Assembly (NCBI GenBank): GCA_035079385.1
Contig: JAVHKY010000039.1
Span: 1,922,001-1,986,000 of the forward strand
DNA length: 64,000 nucleotides
Source of the DNA: Aspidiotus rigidus
Lineage: Eukaryota > Arthropoda > Insecta > Hemiptera > Diaspididae
Direction of reading: 5' to 3'
Notes under the pieces: model-generated
What the model saw: only the letters and a program-made list of their open reading frames with translations
What the model was told of the DNA's origin: nothing
The model's database searches: none
Shown here: positions 13,618 to 26,159 of the stretch, one piece after another
Layout of the letters: each line of letters starts with the position of its first letter
Numbering within the stretch: position 1 is the stretch's first letter
Program-made: the position numbers and the translations under genes

Positions 13618-15140
13618 GTTATCTAATTATCAGGAAACCCAAACAACGTCGCAAAAATACGAGGCGTACGTACGTCACATCACAATTTTAGAGACAATGT
13701 AGACCACAATTACTTTACAGCGCCATAGCTCGAAATTTTGACGGAACGAAATCATACAGAACGGATACGACATATGAGTAAGAAATTAGAGAATAGCGCG
13801 TAAATAATTCACAATACAGCTGTTGAGAAGGTACTCTGAAGTCGTTCGAGGATTTCACGTCATCGTTCCTAATCGCGAAGCCATATAAGATATTTTCGAT
13901 ATCAACTAAGTAGGTATAAGAATTCACGAAGCAGATTCCTTTATCTTGGAAACGCAGAAGATTCGTATGAAAATCGACGACTCAACGAGCATCAGTTTAA
14001 CTTATTCTTCGCACAAGTTGCGACATTTTACGACGAATGAATGGACCATAGTGTGCAATATAGAACACGAATACGAAAGTCGAAAATCGACGAAAATTTT
14101 CAAGGTATTTGTTGTTGTTGTTCATCAAAGTGAGAAGGGTTTGGTTTATTATAAGCCCGAGCACAAAGACACGTCACCCAGAGAGCGCTCGCATCGTTTT
14201 TTGGAAAATTAGATTGATAAGACGCGTTGAGGGGATATGCTGACAAGCGCCATTTTTGTGGTCTGTAGTAAGCACTGCTTATCGCTGATGCCTGTTTAAG
14301 CAAGTGAACTCCGGTATTTTTTGGGTGGACTGGACGTGGAACGCGGCTGAAAAAAATAGCAAGAGAGAAAGACAGAGAAAAGCTGATTGGTTTTTGCTTG
14401 GCTGCACTCACAGATGTAAAACTCATACAGTACTCTTTATTTCATTTCTCTTTCTTATTCGTTTGCTCTAATACTGATCGTTAGTTCGTTACTCCGATTT
14501 TCGTTCTTCGGCGAGCTTTATCGAAGAGAGAGAAAATCGAGTACCTCACAAGTTGTACGTGCATTTTCAATTTTATACAGGAGGCTACGGGCCTACGGCG
14601 GTATTTCAACCCGGTCCCATGCTTAATTAGCCTATTCCCGTTAATAGATCGCTCGTACAATCAATTTTATTATAGATCCATACTCGCAACTATCAACTAT
14701 GCAATGGTTGGTATGGTTCACATTGAGCTTTGTCTCGTGCTCTTTAACAAAATGGCGACCGTTAGCATATACGATATTGTCCCTTGAACAACAAACCTCG
14801 ACAAGTAGCGTTTTGTTATTGATTTGTTTTTCGGTTTACCACTCGCTCCCGAAAACTGATAAAGACAAGTAAATTCATGGTTCCGAATTCGAATGAACGT
14901 ACATGCGGTGTTCCACGAGTTGTGTCGTTTTCCAATTTAGTTTTAAGTTAATCGTACTCGTTCGATTGTTCTTTTTCTTCTCTTCCGAAATAGTTGATAA
15001 TGATATTAATATAGTCAGGTTTACAGAATAACTTCGCAGTTCGCAGTCGGCAACGTGTTCGTAGTTGGATTCTCCGTTTTATGTGTGAATCGGTTTCTCG
15101 GAAGTGCTTCTCCATTACCAAAGTTCGGGGAAGGTGAGTG
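13618..15140. promoter_or_regulatory. 5' flank of syd and possible divergent promoter
   Basis: Region upstream of the syd start codon. On the plus strand at about 15030-15131 a stretch with an initiator-like beginning ends in GGGGAAG|GTGAGTG, a strong splice donor, and has no long open frame, as expected for a noncoding first exon transcribed away from syd. No TATA box stands out. The transcription starts are inference. Confidence 0.3.
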
Positions 15141-16356
15141 TCTTAGAATGTATTAAGAAAAATATGTATGTATACTCGTATTATGTCTGATTACGAATTA
15201 TCATTGCGCATTCATCTACGAGGTTTTCGATCTTTCGAAAATATGTGTAAACCACCTATATTGAGTACAATGGCCATGCTTTCATTATCAGACATGAATG
15301 ATTGTAGGAAAACCGGCGCCTTGTACATGTTCGTTCTTTGTCGTTAAGTCGAAGCCCGTGGTATTCGAACAAAACAAACTTCTATTGCTTACGATTTATA
15401 AGTTTTTTCCTGGTAGTGGTATTCAGTGAGGGATACGTAAAAATGAAATGATCCGCATTTGTATGAAGAAAGTAGGAAGAGTTTTTGAACATCGGTTGAT
15501 GAAACATGTGATTACTATCGGGATTTTCTCGGATTCGGTCAGAGTTGATCATCGACACTAATAATTTCGAAGTTAATAATCGTCTAACCTGTTCTAAATG
15601 TATCCGTTTCAATTTCGTCGGGATATCTGATGATATGATGCATTGCATGAACTCCCGTTTTCCTCGCTTCTGCGTTAATCAGTTACAAATTTTGATAGGG
15701 TACCGATTTGCCATCTCATGTATGATGTTAAAATATAATTTAAATGATAGAAGAACCAATTCGAGTGTTGGTAGCAGCCGCAGTAAATGAGGTGTGCAGT
15801 GAACATGTATTTATCTGTCAATGTAAACACCTGCAGAATACTTGGATAAAAAATGATTTAATGCTATCCCTGCAGTAGAATTTATTTCGACTACTTTGAG
15901 CGATTATCTTTGAATCAATTTCCACGTGACCGGCGTTCTGAATGTGACGTACTCGTAACTGACCTCAGGTCAAATTTACGAGTGCGACTGTCAGATAGCA
16001 AATCGTAATATTTGCATCTTCCTTTATGAATCATCGCTGCATCGGCAGAAAGAAATGAACCGCCCGCAATTACGTCGTCAGGAAGTATACGCGATCGAAA
16101 AGCTTTTTGTACGTCTCTCCATCGTCAAAATATTCTCTGGTTCGATAACGTGATGGGGAGTAACATTTTCTAAAATTAGAAATTCATCTCAAATATTTTA
16201 TCCGCGACTTTCTTCAGAAAATCGTTGATAACCAAATCTTTATAATTGTTTGCTCTACATAAATTAAGCCAGCGTCGAGCGGTGGGGGCGTTTGGGAACT
16301 TTTCGGCAGTCACGTGGAGTGATAAATTTGCAACACGCCAGCTTCAACTCTTTCCT
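15141..16356. other. No gene recognised
   Basis: Only short open frames on both strands, without family resemblance or convincing splice structure. May be intron of the putative plus-strand transcript starting near 15030. Confidence 0.5.
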
Positions 16357-16647
16357 GTAGGAAGGAGTCCATAAATTACGTGAGGTATTTTGGGGAGGAG
16401 GAGGTCCAGCCAAGTCTCACCAAAACTCACATGAGGGGGAGGGGGTGCCGACAAATCTCACGTAATTTTTTTCTCACACACATACATTCTAAAATACTGC
16501 TAAACTGGCTTAAATTTAATGAAAACTATTTCGGAACATCTCACACTAGATAAGAGGGGGGAGAGGGTCAGGGCAAACCTCACAATATCTCACCAAGGGC
16601 GGTCGAAAAATTACAAAAATCGCCTCACGTTTATGGACGGTCCCTAG
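16357..16647. mobile_element. MITE-like element with GTCCATAAA...CGTGAGG ends
   Basis: The left end reads GGAGTCCATAAATTACGTGAGG. The reverse complement of the right end reads GGGACCGTCCATAAACGTGAGG. The inside has GTGAGAT/CTCAC-rich text, no open frame, and is about 290 bp long. TA is present at both borders. Ends of the form GGGACCGTCCATAAA are familiar from short nonautonomous DNA elements of insects. Confidence 0.65.
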
Positions 16648-17207
16648 TATGTGAGCGAAAACATTTCTCTGTTTCTCCAATCATTTAAATCAACTTCTAA
16701 GTTGGCTTCTTCTGAGTACCCAAAGACAACAGCTGAATGTAGTATAGTGGATTCTTGCAACACTTTCAATGTAGGAGTATCAAAGAAGGGATACTGGAAC
16801 CATTATTAACGAGCAGTTGACATCCTAGGTGTTTGTATTTAGTCTTCAACGACGTCTTTACATTGGCTGTTTCCAAGGCCTGTGCTGTCTGTGAAGATGC
16901 TTCTTCATAAGATCGCTGAATTTCTTCACAAACTTCGGACAAAGTACTATCATCTAATGACACACTCTCTCCCTCTCCCTCTCTCTTGTACCGTGAAATG
17001 TTATGAACACCTTTTAGAATTACATTCTTAATCATTAACATGTAATGTTATTAAAAAAAAAATTTTGAAGATTTCTTCTTCGTCGCCATTTCTTTTCCAT
17101 TAGTTTTTCCCCAAAACGTCTCGTTAGTCGCTCTTATTTTTCGCTCCAATTTTTTCTTGGAATTTCTCCCCTTCATTGTAAACCTTTTCGCTATCTATTT
17201 GGTTATA

Positions 17208-17850
17208 TCATCCTTCATGAACTAATCGGTGTCCCGAAAAATCATATCTGGTGACTATTGGCGACGATGCTAAACGCCAGGGATTTTTTGCCATTATTTC
17301 AGGTCTACGCCTGCCATAATCATAGACCATCTCCTCGCCTGGGGTGATGGAACGCAAAGCCTTGAATATAATTTTCAGTCGCCTATTCTCACGGATACGC
17401 TCAGGGACCACTTGGAGGTTCTTGTACTCACTATAATTAGAGTCGAATTTATAGGTGATGATGTTGACAAGCTAATCGGTCGTTCTCGAATCGGAATTTT
17501 GGATTTCTATTTCGACCTCAGGAAATCTAGAATTTAGCCATTCTATCTTGAGCTACATCGTCACCTTTGTCAATGTAATTTATTTTCATCTAAAGGTATT
17601 CCACCACCGCTTCCATACTCTTGTGAACAAAGTTACTGCGCACCCTCGATACTAAGTCCATTTTGGGAAGAGAGTGCACGTGTGTCTTTTTACTATTTAG
17701 AGTGATTTTATTATAGTGGCTGGAAAAGCTCCGAGTTCGAATTTTCTGTTTCTTTGTGACCTTTAAAGGCTGTGATAGATATTGCGACTGGTCGAGCAAC
17801 AATTGCAGCACTTGGATTTGGTGACAAATTTTTAAAAAATGCCACATGTC
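17208..17850 (-). pseudogene. Decayed, intronless KMT5A-like SET-domain copy
   Basis: The best-preserved part (17208-17411) has FKALRSITPGEEMVYDYG followed by NPWRLAS, matching the SET C-terminus of H4K20 methyltransferase KMT5A (PR-Set7) and the better copy at 57414-57887. Upstream on the same strand, VHKSMEAVVEYL at about 17593-17630 corresponds to the family's VVEY segment. The distance between the two parts fits a SET domain without an intron, but the INHS segment and the middle are scrambled by stop codons and frame changes. The copy at 57 kb has an intron at this place, so a retrotransposed copy is the simplest reading. Unrelated open frames lie on either side. The SET C-terminal identity is firm; the N-terminal alignment is weaker. 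Confidence 0.6.
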
Positions 17851-18099
17851 TGACTTTTCAAAAGAATGTCGAGTGATGAATTACTTGGCGTGTAGTGATG
17901 GCCTAGTCCTGCTCTGCAACACACTGCAGAACAGAATGTAGAACAGATGAGCACTGCATCAAAAGAGGACCGAGAACAAAGGGAAAAAAACAAAGAACAG
18001 TGTCGAGTGCTCACTCGAAGATGATGAAGGGAGAGGAAGAAAAATACTTACAAACAATTATGGATACGTAAATGAGAAAACCCACGAGTACGTTGCTTC

Positions 18100-18560
18100 A
18101 CATATACCGTGTATGCGTTTACGCGAGTTCAAACTGCCGTTGATTCGTCCGTGACACAATTTTCTATCCGAATGCAATTTGCAGCATTTTGAAGTCGCGT
18201 TCGCCGGCGAAGCGAAGTGGCGCGGGCGGATCAGTAAGCTGCTGGCAGTCGACGAGGGCGGTAAAAGAACTACTACCCTTTCTCGTGTGTTGCTCGATGA
18301 ACCCACCCGAAGCGTTTTAATTTCGATATCCGCGTGCTTTTCGTATTTAGGCTGGCAGCGGTGTGCGTCTATGTAGAGAAAATAGTACACGCGGTTGTAG
18401 TTTGCGCGAAAAAGCCGCTCTTGCGGTCGTATCGTCGAACGTTTTTAGCGGTGTGATTTTTGTTCAACTTTTCTTACCGCCCCAGTGTCGTTGTTTTACT
18501 TCCTTCCGTGTTGATACTAACGTGACAATGAACCCGTTTGAGTTCGGTACGTATACGCGA
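18100..18560 (+). promoter_or_regulatory. GC-richer island with a possible first coding exon
   Basis: A CpG-containing stretch, compositionally unlike its AT-rich surroundings. At 18529 the plus strand has ACAATGAACCCGTTTGAG, then TTCG|GTACGTAT, which would be a short first coding exon (six residues) with a good start context and a usable donor. No downstream partner exon was found in the window. Inference only. Confidence 0.25.
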
Positions 18561-18599
18561 GGAATCTTCTTCGTGTCGAACTTCTGGTAGAGGAGGGGT

Positions 18600-20235
18600 C
18601 CGGTAAGGTGGATAAGGAATGGTTTTCCTTGCTAGGTTTGTTCGTATCTCGATGTCATTAGCCTCGTGAAAAATCAATTTGTGACTTTCCGGAACGTTGT
18701 GAAAACGAATCTGCTGCTGTGTGTAGGTCAATTTGTAGCGCATTGTCGAAGTTATCATCTTAGTAATTTGATCGTACACCGTTGAATCGCAGTCGTTTGT
18801 CAGGTTGAGAATTTTAAATGTATGACATTTTATTTCGACTAACGATGCATTATTTCAATCTAGTGGAAGGTTGGAAATTGTTGATGTCCAGTATAAACAT
18901 TTGAGTTGAACGACGTGGTTACGATTAAAAGAATAGAATGTTCTCGAATCAGAAAAGAAACGTTTTTCTCTCTGTGTTAAATGGATTTGGTGATGCAGAT
19001 GAGGAATGGTCTTCGTACTACATTCGTTTTTTTATGTATCCCGGTGTCAATAGCCGCACGAAAAATCGATTTGTTACATTCAGTACCATGATGAAGATGG
19101 ATTTCGTATTTAAGTATTCTATTCTTGTGTTCGTTAACGCCATATTATCGAAGTTACTGAATTGTATTCTGTTAATTGTGACATGTGTGTCGTATCAAAA
19201 TCTTGATGAATCACTATGACGAAATCCACCTCCTGTACCTTTTTCAACTAGGAATTTGCTTCGTGGCGATATACAGTATGAGAGGCCGGAGTTCCGTGGA
19301 GGCGACTATTGTTCGGGGTTGGTATTCATCCTCGGGGTCTATAATCATCATGATATCAGAAAACTAATCGTTCCACCTAGGACTTGAAGGTTTCACCTTT
19401 TGTTTAGCATGTGCGAGGAACAAGAATCAGAACTGACGCTCTAGGACCACTTGGTAGACGCTTATGCAGTCCGGTCTGACGTTTCTTGCCTTGTAGACGA
19501 CAATACAGTGCTCTTCATATTGGAAATGAAAGTTGCAGTCTCAGAAGCTTCATTTAGTGTAAGCTCGTCGCACCTATTAAGAACAGCGGTTGCAATGTCA
19601 GTGTTAGAGATCGTCACTTGGCAACACTGCCTGGCCACGTTCTCTTCTTTTCCTTTTATGTCAGTATTTTATCGTACTCCAAGAGCATGGAATTTGAAAC
19701 CAACCGTTTGGACATGTTTCTCAACCTTTTTTCCGCCACTGATCGATTGGTTGGGAGTTTATTAGTAGATTCTTTCCATGGTAAACAAACGCTGTATCTG
19801 CCATCTTGTGTTCTGGTTACTGTAGTTTCAAACAGCTTGGACTAATTTGTCGATATTATCATTTTCTTCTATTCGGATTCCTAGTGTACCTAATTCTCAC
19901 AACTGGTAATTTTGTTCTCGGTTGAAACATGCTAAATTTACAGGGTTATCAAAGCACAAAGTAGAAACCTGTGCACAAGGAAGAAAAAGTACGAAATTAG
20001 GATATATTTATTTTAAAAAAGAAAGAAATATTCTGTAAACATTAGGAAGCGTGCAATAAAATTTCGCGACTTGAAAGATGATACCTGGAGGTTGTGAACC
20101 ATGTTACATGTAGAGATTTTGAACATTTGAGGTATGATGTGGATACTTCCATCTGATGAAATTGCACTCACAAAAGTAGAACTATCTATTATCGGAACTC
20201 ATAATGAGTGAGTGAGGTGTAAGTAGAGCACTAAT
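18600..20235. other. No gene recognised
   Basis: Several open frames of 60-104 codons exist on the plus strand, but they show no family motifs, no coherent splice sites and no conservation that I can recognise. Treated as noncoding. Confidence 0.5.
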
Positions 20236-20413
20236 ATTGAAAAAGGGTTTTCCAATTGTGCAAATCTACTTTATTAGTTGCTTATATAAGAGTACTTTCG
20301 GGTGTTATCCCATCATCAGTTGTGTCGTTGCGACACAAAATGGATACCCAAAAGTACTCTTGTATAAGCAACTAATAAAGTAGATCTGAACAATTGGAAA
20401 CCCCTTTTTCAAT
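20236..20413. mobile_element. Hairpin MITE, about 178 bp
   Basis: Near-perfect inverted repeat. The left arm starts ATTGAAAAAGGGTTTTCCAA and continues through CTACTTTATTAGTTGC; the right arm's reverse complement starts ATTGAAAAAGGGGTTTCCAA and carries the same CTACTTTATTAGTTGC. Arms are about 75 bp, the loop about 30 bp, and there is no coding capacity. Confidence 0.8.
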
Positions 20414-20758
20414 AGAACTATCTAATCAAGTTCCTTTGATGAAGTAGATAGGTTTATCATTTCCAAAGATATTATAATGTGAACAAAAGAAGAAAAAAAG
20501 AAATGTAATGTAAAAAATGAATACAGAAAACGTTGAGAATTGTGATAAAATTTAAATTTGTTTTTCATGAATTCCTAGTTCACTAAGCAATATTATAACA
20601 TCAATCTCTCTTCTCTTTCCTCAATGCACTCAAGTTCCATTTTGATAGTTGTCACAATTTTCTGCAGTGAATATTGGTATGCTAGTTCTGAATCAGACCT
20701 TTGAGATAAATTCATTGAAGCGTCACTGCTCGATATAGTTTTTAAACAATTTTCCTCC

Positions 20759-21022
20759 TTAATTTAAAGTAATGATTGACGATTTTAAAACATGAAGTAT
20801 GACGGCGCCTTTGAAATTATTCACTGCTGCAGCTCCAATTGATAAAACGTTACTTTCCAGTTGATCTTCACCAGTGCTTTCAATTGGTTGAATGTGGTCC
20901 CAAAATGTAACATCAATGTATACATTTTCATTCATCACGGTCACAATGACAACATTTTGTAAACCATCCCAAGAATTCCTCTGAGACGTGATGTAAGCGT
21001 CCAGATTGAGAAGATCATACAA
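20759..21022 (-). other. Uncharacterised open frame, faintly OB-fold (RPA-like)
   Basis: An 87-codon frame with the alternating hydrophobic pattern NVVIVTVMNENVYIDVTFWD and, after a gap, AVNNFKGAVILHVLKSS. Such strand patterns occur in single-stranded-DNA-binding OB folds of RPA-like proteins, including those carried by some transposons. No upstream exon was identified. The resemblance is suggestive only; it may be a decayed fragment. Confidence 0.25.
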
Positions 21023-21551
21023 AAAATTCTTTATGTTTTGGAGAAAATGGAAAATGAGACTGAATCAGCGCCAACATGCTGAGATAGACATATGTATCAG
21101 ATAATTTGGTAGATTCCTCATTACCTACAGAAAGAGAACTGTCCTCTTGTAAGGCAGAAGGAAAATCAAAAACTGTTCAAAGACGCTTTGTTCCAATTTC
21201 ACTGACGAGTGATTAATTTGCAACAAAGTTGGAGTCCTTTCTGATAACAATGATATACTTGTGAACAGGAGCACGTACAAAGGATTTATTTATTTAAGGC
21301 AGTTTATTTTTTGGGGTGGTGCCGACAACAACCTGGGGGGACAATTTCCGCCAACACTTCCCTTACAAGAGATTGATCCATTAGTTATACTTAATTAGCC
21401 TCCAATTACAAGAAAAAAGGGAGCGAGAGAGAGAGAGAAGGAAAGTAGCCGGTATGATTGCCGACAAATGTATATCTGTGAAATACCTGATTCATTCTCC
21501 AATCTGTGCACCTAAATTTTGCAAAACTGTTGAGAAACTGTACCATAACAT

Positions 21552-21690
21552 GTGACCTGCAATCAGAAAAGGATGCTCTTCACCCGTTGGCAGGAACACC
21601 ATTTCTGTCTGATCGGATACCGCATCCAACCTGACAGAAATGGTGTTCATGTCATTGGGTAATGAGCATCCTTTTTTCATTATAGGTCAC
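21552..21690. mobile_element. Hairpin element, 139 bp
   Basis: Left arm begins GTGACCTGCAATCAGAAAAG and ends near AACACCATTTCTGTCTG; the right arm is its imperfect reverse complement, ending AGGTCAC. Arms are about 60 bp around a loop of about 18 bp. Apparent open frames here are produced by the palindrome. Confidence 0.8.
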
Positions 21691-21699
21691 AATTGAGTT

Positions 21700-24520
21700 T
21701 TTTGTGTGGGGGTCTCGGTAGTCTGTCAGAATAAATGACAATGACGTAATAGCGTCCTTTATTTCAAACATCGAAGCTTGTTTTATGCTGAGCTACTGAC
21801 AGTTGCGTGCTCCCTATTGTGTCCATAACGATTGTTTTGTCTGTTAAAGATTCTATCTTTGGTACAAAAGGAATTGCTTCATAATCATATCTATCGACCT
21901 TGAGAAATAAAGTAAATTTGTATTCCTCTGATGTATTTTGTACCGGGTGTTCATTTCTTGTACTGTTCAAGTTACCATCACAAAGGCTCGTCTTTGTAAG
22001 AGGTACTTATACTTACAATTGACTATGGGAGCGGCTTCTAAAACACTAGCAGCAGCTCAGCAAAAGCGAACTAATTGCTGCGAGTGCGACTAAGTTAGAA
22101 AGTTGTTAATCTGTTTCTATGACGCGAATTCCAGAAAATGCATTCAGCGACGCAACAGTGCTCCTATTTTTGCATTTGAACTCGATGGTCTTCAATTGCA
22201 CTTTAAGAAAGCATAAAAGGAATTCAGCTTTATTGCTTTGTCTATGATTTTTTTTTCATTTAGGCCCAATTTTGAATCTCACTCAGAATATTCCTTATCT
22301 TCGTCTCCGTTTGAAACTGAATCTACCGTGAACCTCTGTTGCTTACTTTTATTTCTTTGGGTGATGATGTTTGGCACCAAATCTTTTGGAGGTGCGGGAA
22401 ATGATTCAAACAAATTGTTCTGTAGAATGCACGAGATACTGATGTGAAAAAAACGATTTTAACATGATTATCGTGGTAAGGACGTTTGTACTCGTTGGTG
22501 TCCCATCGTCGGAGTTATGAACTCCGTTCGGTGTATAAGATTCATCGAAAATTTTCATGAATCGCGTTCAATTTAAAAGATTGTCGCCTTAGTGTACAGT
22601 TACAGAGCTCATCGATTCCAATAATTAACCTCGACAATTTCTTTCAATTCGTCGGAACGTATTGTGAAATATTTCAAATCTTCCTCGCTCGCGTTTCCTT
22701 TATACCTTCCTTATATTATACCGTTTCTTTCAGGCCAAGATATTTTACCACCGCGATCGGTTCAATTACCTTTGACATTTTCGTTCCACTTCGAGGATAG
22801 TGTCATTCATCGATAATGTTACTTCTTGCTTTCTTGACTGAAATTAATACCGCGTTTGGTTCGTATTTTACCTTAGTAACCTTGATCGTATTTATGCTGA
22901 GTGGCCGAGTGACGTACATTTTTCGTTGTTCGGAAAGTACGCTGAGCGTGTAGAGAGTACACAATAGATACTTCAGTTTATGTTCGTGCATATGCATTGT
23001 GACGCCTGCATTATGACGTGTATGTGATAATTTCGACGTGAAACGTAAAGCTCTCTCTGGTAAAGGTTGTAGGTTGTAGAAGAGAAAACGTCAGAGTAAT
23101 ATGTCTCCTCGGAAAGCACGAGCTGGTTTATGTGACGAGCGAGCTTTGAAAACTCTTCGAATGACTCGAAACACGTGGACTGTTTTCGAAAGTATAATGG
23201 TGTTTTTTGTTGCTTTGTTATTCTGTTTTTCTGGCCGTTGTTTCGATTTTTACTGTACCTGAGACGCGTTTTCGACGCAAATGATGTATAAACTCGCGCG
23301 AATAACGTGATTCTTTCGCAGGAGAGGAAATAAAATACGGATCCATTTTACGCGAGAATAAAGGATTTAGGCTCGTATAATTTTTTATTCTGTCGTTATC
23401 ACCTTTGTGGAGCTTGACGCGCATGTAGATTTCACGTTTGTCATGTGACGAAAGTTTTTCTCAAATTTGTCTCGTAAGTAAGACCAGTCGCCCTCTTTTT
23501 TCTCTCTGAACTTCATCCGTCTTTCTTGTTACAGATTTCTAAATGTAAAATCGAGAGTATTGGATTCACAGTTTGCGCTTTGAAAAAGGTGCTTTTGCGG
23601 CAAGAGATGTAACTATTATTGTCAAACAAACCGAAATTAATAAAATGAAAAAAAAAGAGGAAGAATTGAGTTTTATTAATAAACTTTCGTCAAGTATTCT
23701 TCGGAAGAGTAATAAGGAAATAAAAATTCAAATGGGGAGGGATTCCGTTTGGCAACATAGTTCTCAATTCCGTTCATGGCTTTGTCTCGTAGCCTTCTTT
23801 CAAAACCTACCCTGAACAAGCTGTAGATATGTTTGTAATAAGAATGAAAGAAACTCCCTACGAGGAGAGCAAGTCGATAGAAGAATGCTATGCGCACATA
23901 TCTTTCCGTTTACTGTTCCCCCTGACTTTTTAATTTTTTTGATTCCAAGATCGGAGTAAGTATTAGCACTAAAGTCTTTCGAAGCTCTGGTCGTGATCTA
24001 GATGAATCAAAGATGGTACCTAAAGGATCTAAAATTTTATTTACAATGCGAGTGTTGAGAGAAGATACTGTAGACCGATTCTTTGGCACAAAGGATTAAT
24101 AAAAAACGGATACACTTACACGCTGTACATTTTTCATGTCTTTGCTGAGGCCCTACCTTAATTCCAAAGTCTGCGAGTGTGCCCCCCTCCCCGTTGACGG
24201 ACTTCGAGATCTGTACGCTAATTTTTGGATGTGGAAATGTAAGCAAATCGCAAAAAGTGGTCTACGAGTACCGCATCAAGGTATTTCTCTACTCCTCCGA
24301 TCAATACCAGGATATCACCTCGACAGTATCCTTCAGATTTCGGAATCGGGAGAGCCCCCCGATATTAAGTCCCCCTGATTTTCAATACTTGTTCCATTTA
24401 GCTTGTTTCTTATGAAATCGATTATTCTGATGACAAAGAATCAACTCCAATTCACGTATTGATTCCATTAAACGTAAATTCAGCAGAGAACCTTTAAAAT
24501 ACTTATAATTATACGCGAAT
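21700..24520. other. No gene recognised; one smORF of note
   Basis: Short frames only. At 23101-23262 (plus) a 53-codon frame starts MSPRKARAGLCDE and contains a hydrophobic run VFFVALLFCF, like a one-pass membrane peptide, but without any supporting context. At 24117-24190 lies another copy of the 'TTTCATGTCTTTGCT...GTCTGCGAGTGTGCCCCCC' repeat also seen near 28370 and 30320. Confidence 0.4.
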
Positions 24521-24529
24521 ACTACCTCC

Positions 24530-25000
24530 GACCATCCTTTTGGAGTGAACTTAGCCAAAAAACCGAGCTTCCAATTGTTCCATTATCTTCGAGACAATTA
24601 TTTTCATCTGTCTGCAAGGTGGGTCTGCGACGACCTTTGATTTCGCGAAGGTCACAAACTGGTTCACATCCTTTGGTGCGACGTATGGTTGGTTGTAAAC
24701 ATGGACGAGACCTATTAAGATATTGTCATCAGCCAGAGTTAAGGAGGAATTTTGGACGTGGGGACCCTGGGTAGGAATCAGAAATAGTTTCACTATTTAG
24801 AGGCTTGAAAACTCCTATCACTCGCCACAAGCCGTCTAGTTTACCAGGTACCTTATGTAGAGGAATTGCCCAGGTGTCAAAGAAGGACGACAGGTGCCTG
24901 ATCGTATCTGTAATCTTATTTCGTCTTCTGCAATCTTGAGCTGGGTAGGGAAGAGACGACGAGGTCGGACGGATGTTGAAGGATCTGCCGGAACAGTAGG
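24530..25000 (-). pseudogene. Decayed Ty3/gypsy reverse-transcriptase fragment
   Basis: Read across two frame changes, the minus strand gives RPRRLFPTQLKIAEDEI, then TWAIPLHKVPGKLDGLWRV, then LADDNILIGLVHVYNQPYVA. These follow, in order, the N-terminal part of a Ty3/gypsy reverse transcriptase (the 'RPRRL', 'SPWASPLH..KKDG.WR' and '..DL..AY.QIPVA' segments). Frame shifts and internal stops make it nonfunctional. No LTR, integrase or protease was found nearby, so this is a fragment. It was recognised by order and spacing of motifs, without alignment. Confidence 0.7.
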
Positions 25001-25252
25001 GTGGTATAAAAATTAATTCGAATGGTCGAACAAGGTTCGAGAATTTGTTGAAAATCTAGTCCACTTTGTCTCTTTTGGAAGGCGGGATAGCTGAAATGAT
25101 GGATGATGAGGTATTTTCGAGTTCTAGTAGGGTCCTAATTGTAAATCCGCTCCATGTGGCTGTTAAAAGCAATTTTATGATTGATTATTATTCTACATAC
25201 TCAGACGAACAAATGTAGCCTGTATGCCTATTTTTTTCAATCCCTGTTTTCG

Positions 25253-26158
25253 AAGATACCACCCCCCAAATCTGAAAAGCTCGTTTATCTCGAGAAATAT
25301 TGACTTTTTAAAAAAAAGTTTTCAAACGAAAGTTGTTCCATTATGTCTCCTCTACAACTATACCTTTTATGAAAATTTCATCTTGAGCAATCCTCGCGCT
25401 TCAAAATTGAAAAAACAAAGACATTTTTATCAAACTTACAGTCAAATATGATTACAAAAAATGTTTAGAATTCAGTTTCCTTTCGAATGAGTATCAAGAC
25501 AGACGACTTCAGCCCATCCCTCCCTAGTTTCAAAAGCTCCACCCCCGCCCCTCCTCTTACCTCGCAAACATTTGATTAATGATAAATTTTCAAAAAAAAA
25601 ACTGCTCCATTTTAATTTATCATGATTGTTCACTTCACTTTTTTACCTTAAATTTAAAAATTCCTTGAAAAAATACCTGCCGAAAGAAATTACAAGTTCT
25701 AGCTCAGAGGAGATCAATTGAAATTAATTTTCAACTTCCTGTTCAGTTTTTACATCATCAGCTCAGAAGGTATAATAGGCTGGAGGTTAGACTTATTACA
25801 ATTCAAAATCTCGATTTTGATGAGAGGAGGGGCGGGGGTTGAGCTTTCGAAATGAGGGAGGGGTGGAGTGAAGTCTTCTTGACACTCATTCGAAAGGAAA
25901 CTGAATTCTAAACATTTTTTGTAATCATATGTTTGACTGTACGTTCGAAATTTCTATTAAAAGTGTAAAACAACGTGGATCTTTGTTTTTTTTACTATGT
26001 TTTTCAAATTTGAAAGGTGAGGGTTGCTCAGAATGAAATTTTCATAAGAGGTAAAGTTGTAGAGGAGACATAATGGAACAACTTTTGTTGGAAAACTTTT
26101 TTTTAAAAGTCAATATTTCTCGAGATGAACAAGCTTTTAGATTTGGGGAGTGGTACTG
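25253..26158. repeat. Large foldback repeat
   Basis: Left arm 25253-25561 and right arm 25820-26158 are inverted copies. Shared blocks include ATCTCGAGAAATATTGACTT (left) with its complement on the right, GTTGTTCCATTATGTCTCCT, and AGAATTCAGTTTCCTTTCGA. The right arm has about 30 bp extra. The 260 bp spacer is A/T-rich. An open frame at 26073-26474 runs out of the right arm and is probably incidental. Confidence 0.8.
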
Positions 26159-26159
26159 T

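Noticed and set aside
16766..17041. 91-codon minus-strand frame
   Set aside because: Acidic and helix-like, but without family motif or splice partner; it is near the decayed SET copy but was not shown to be part of it.
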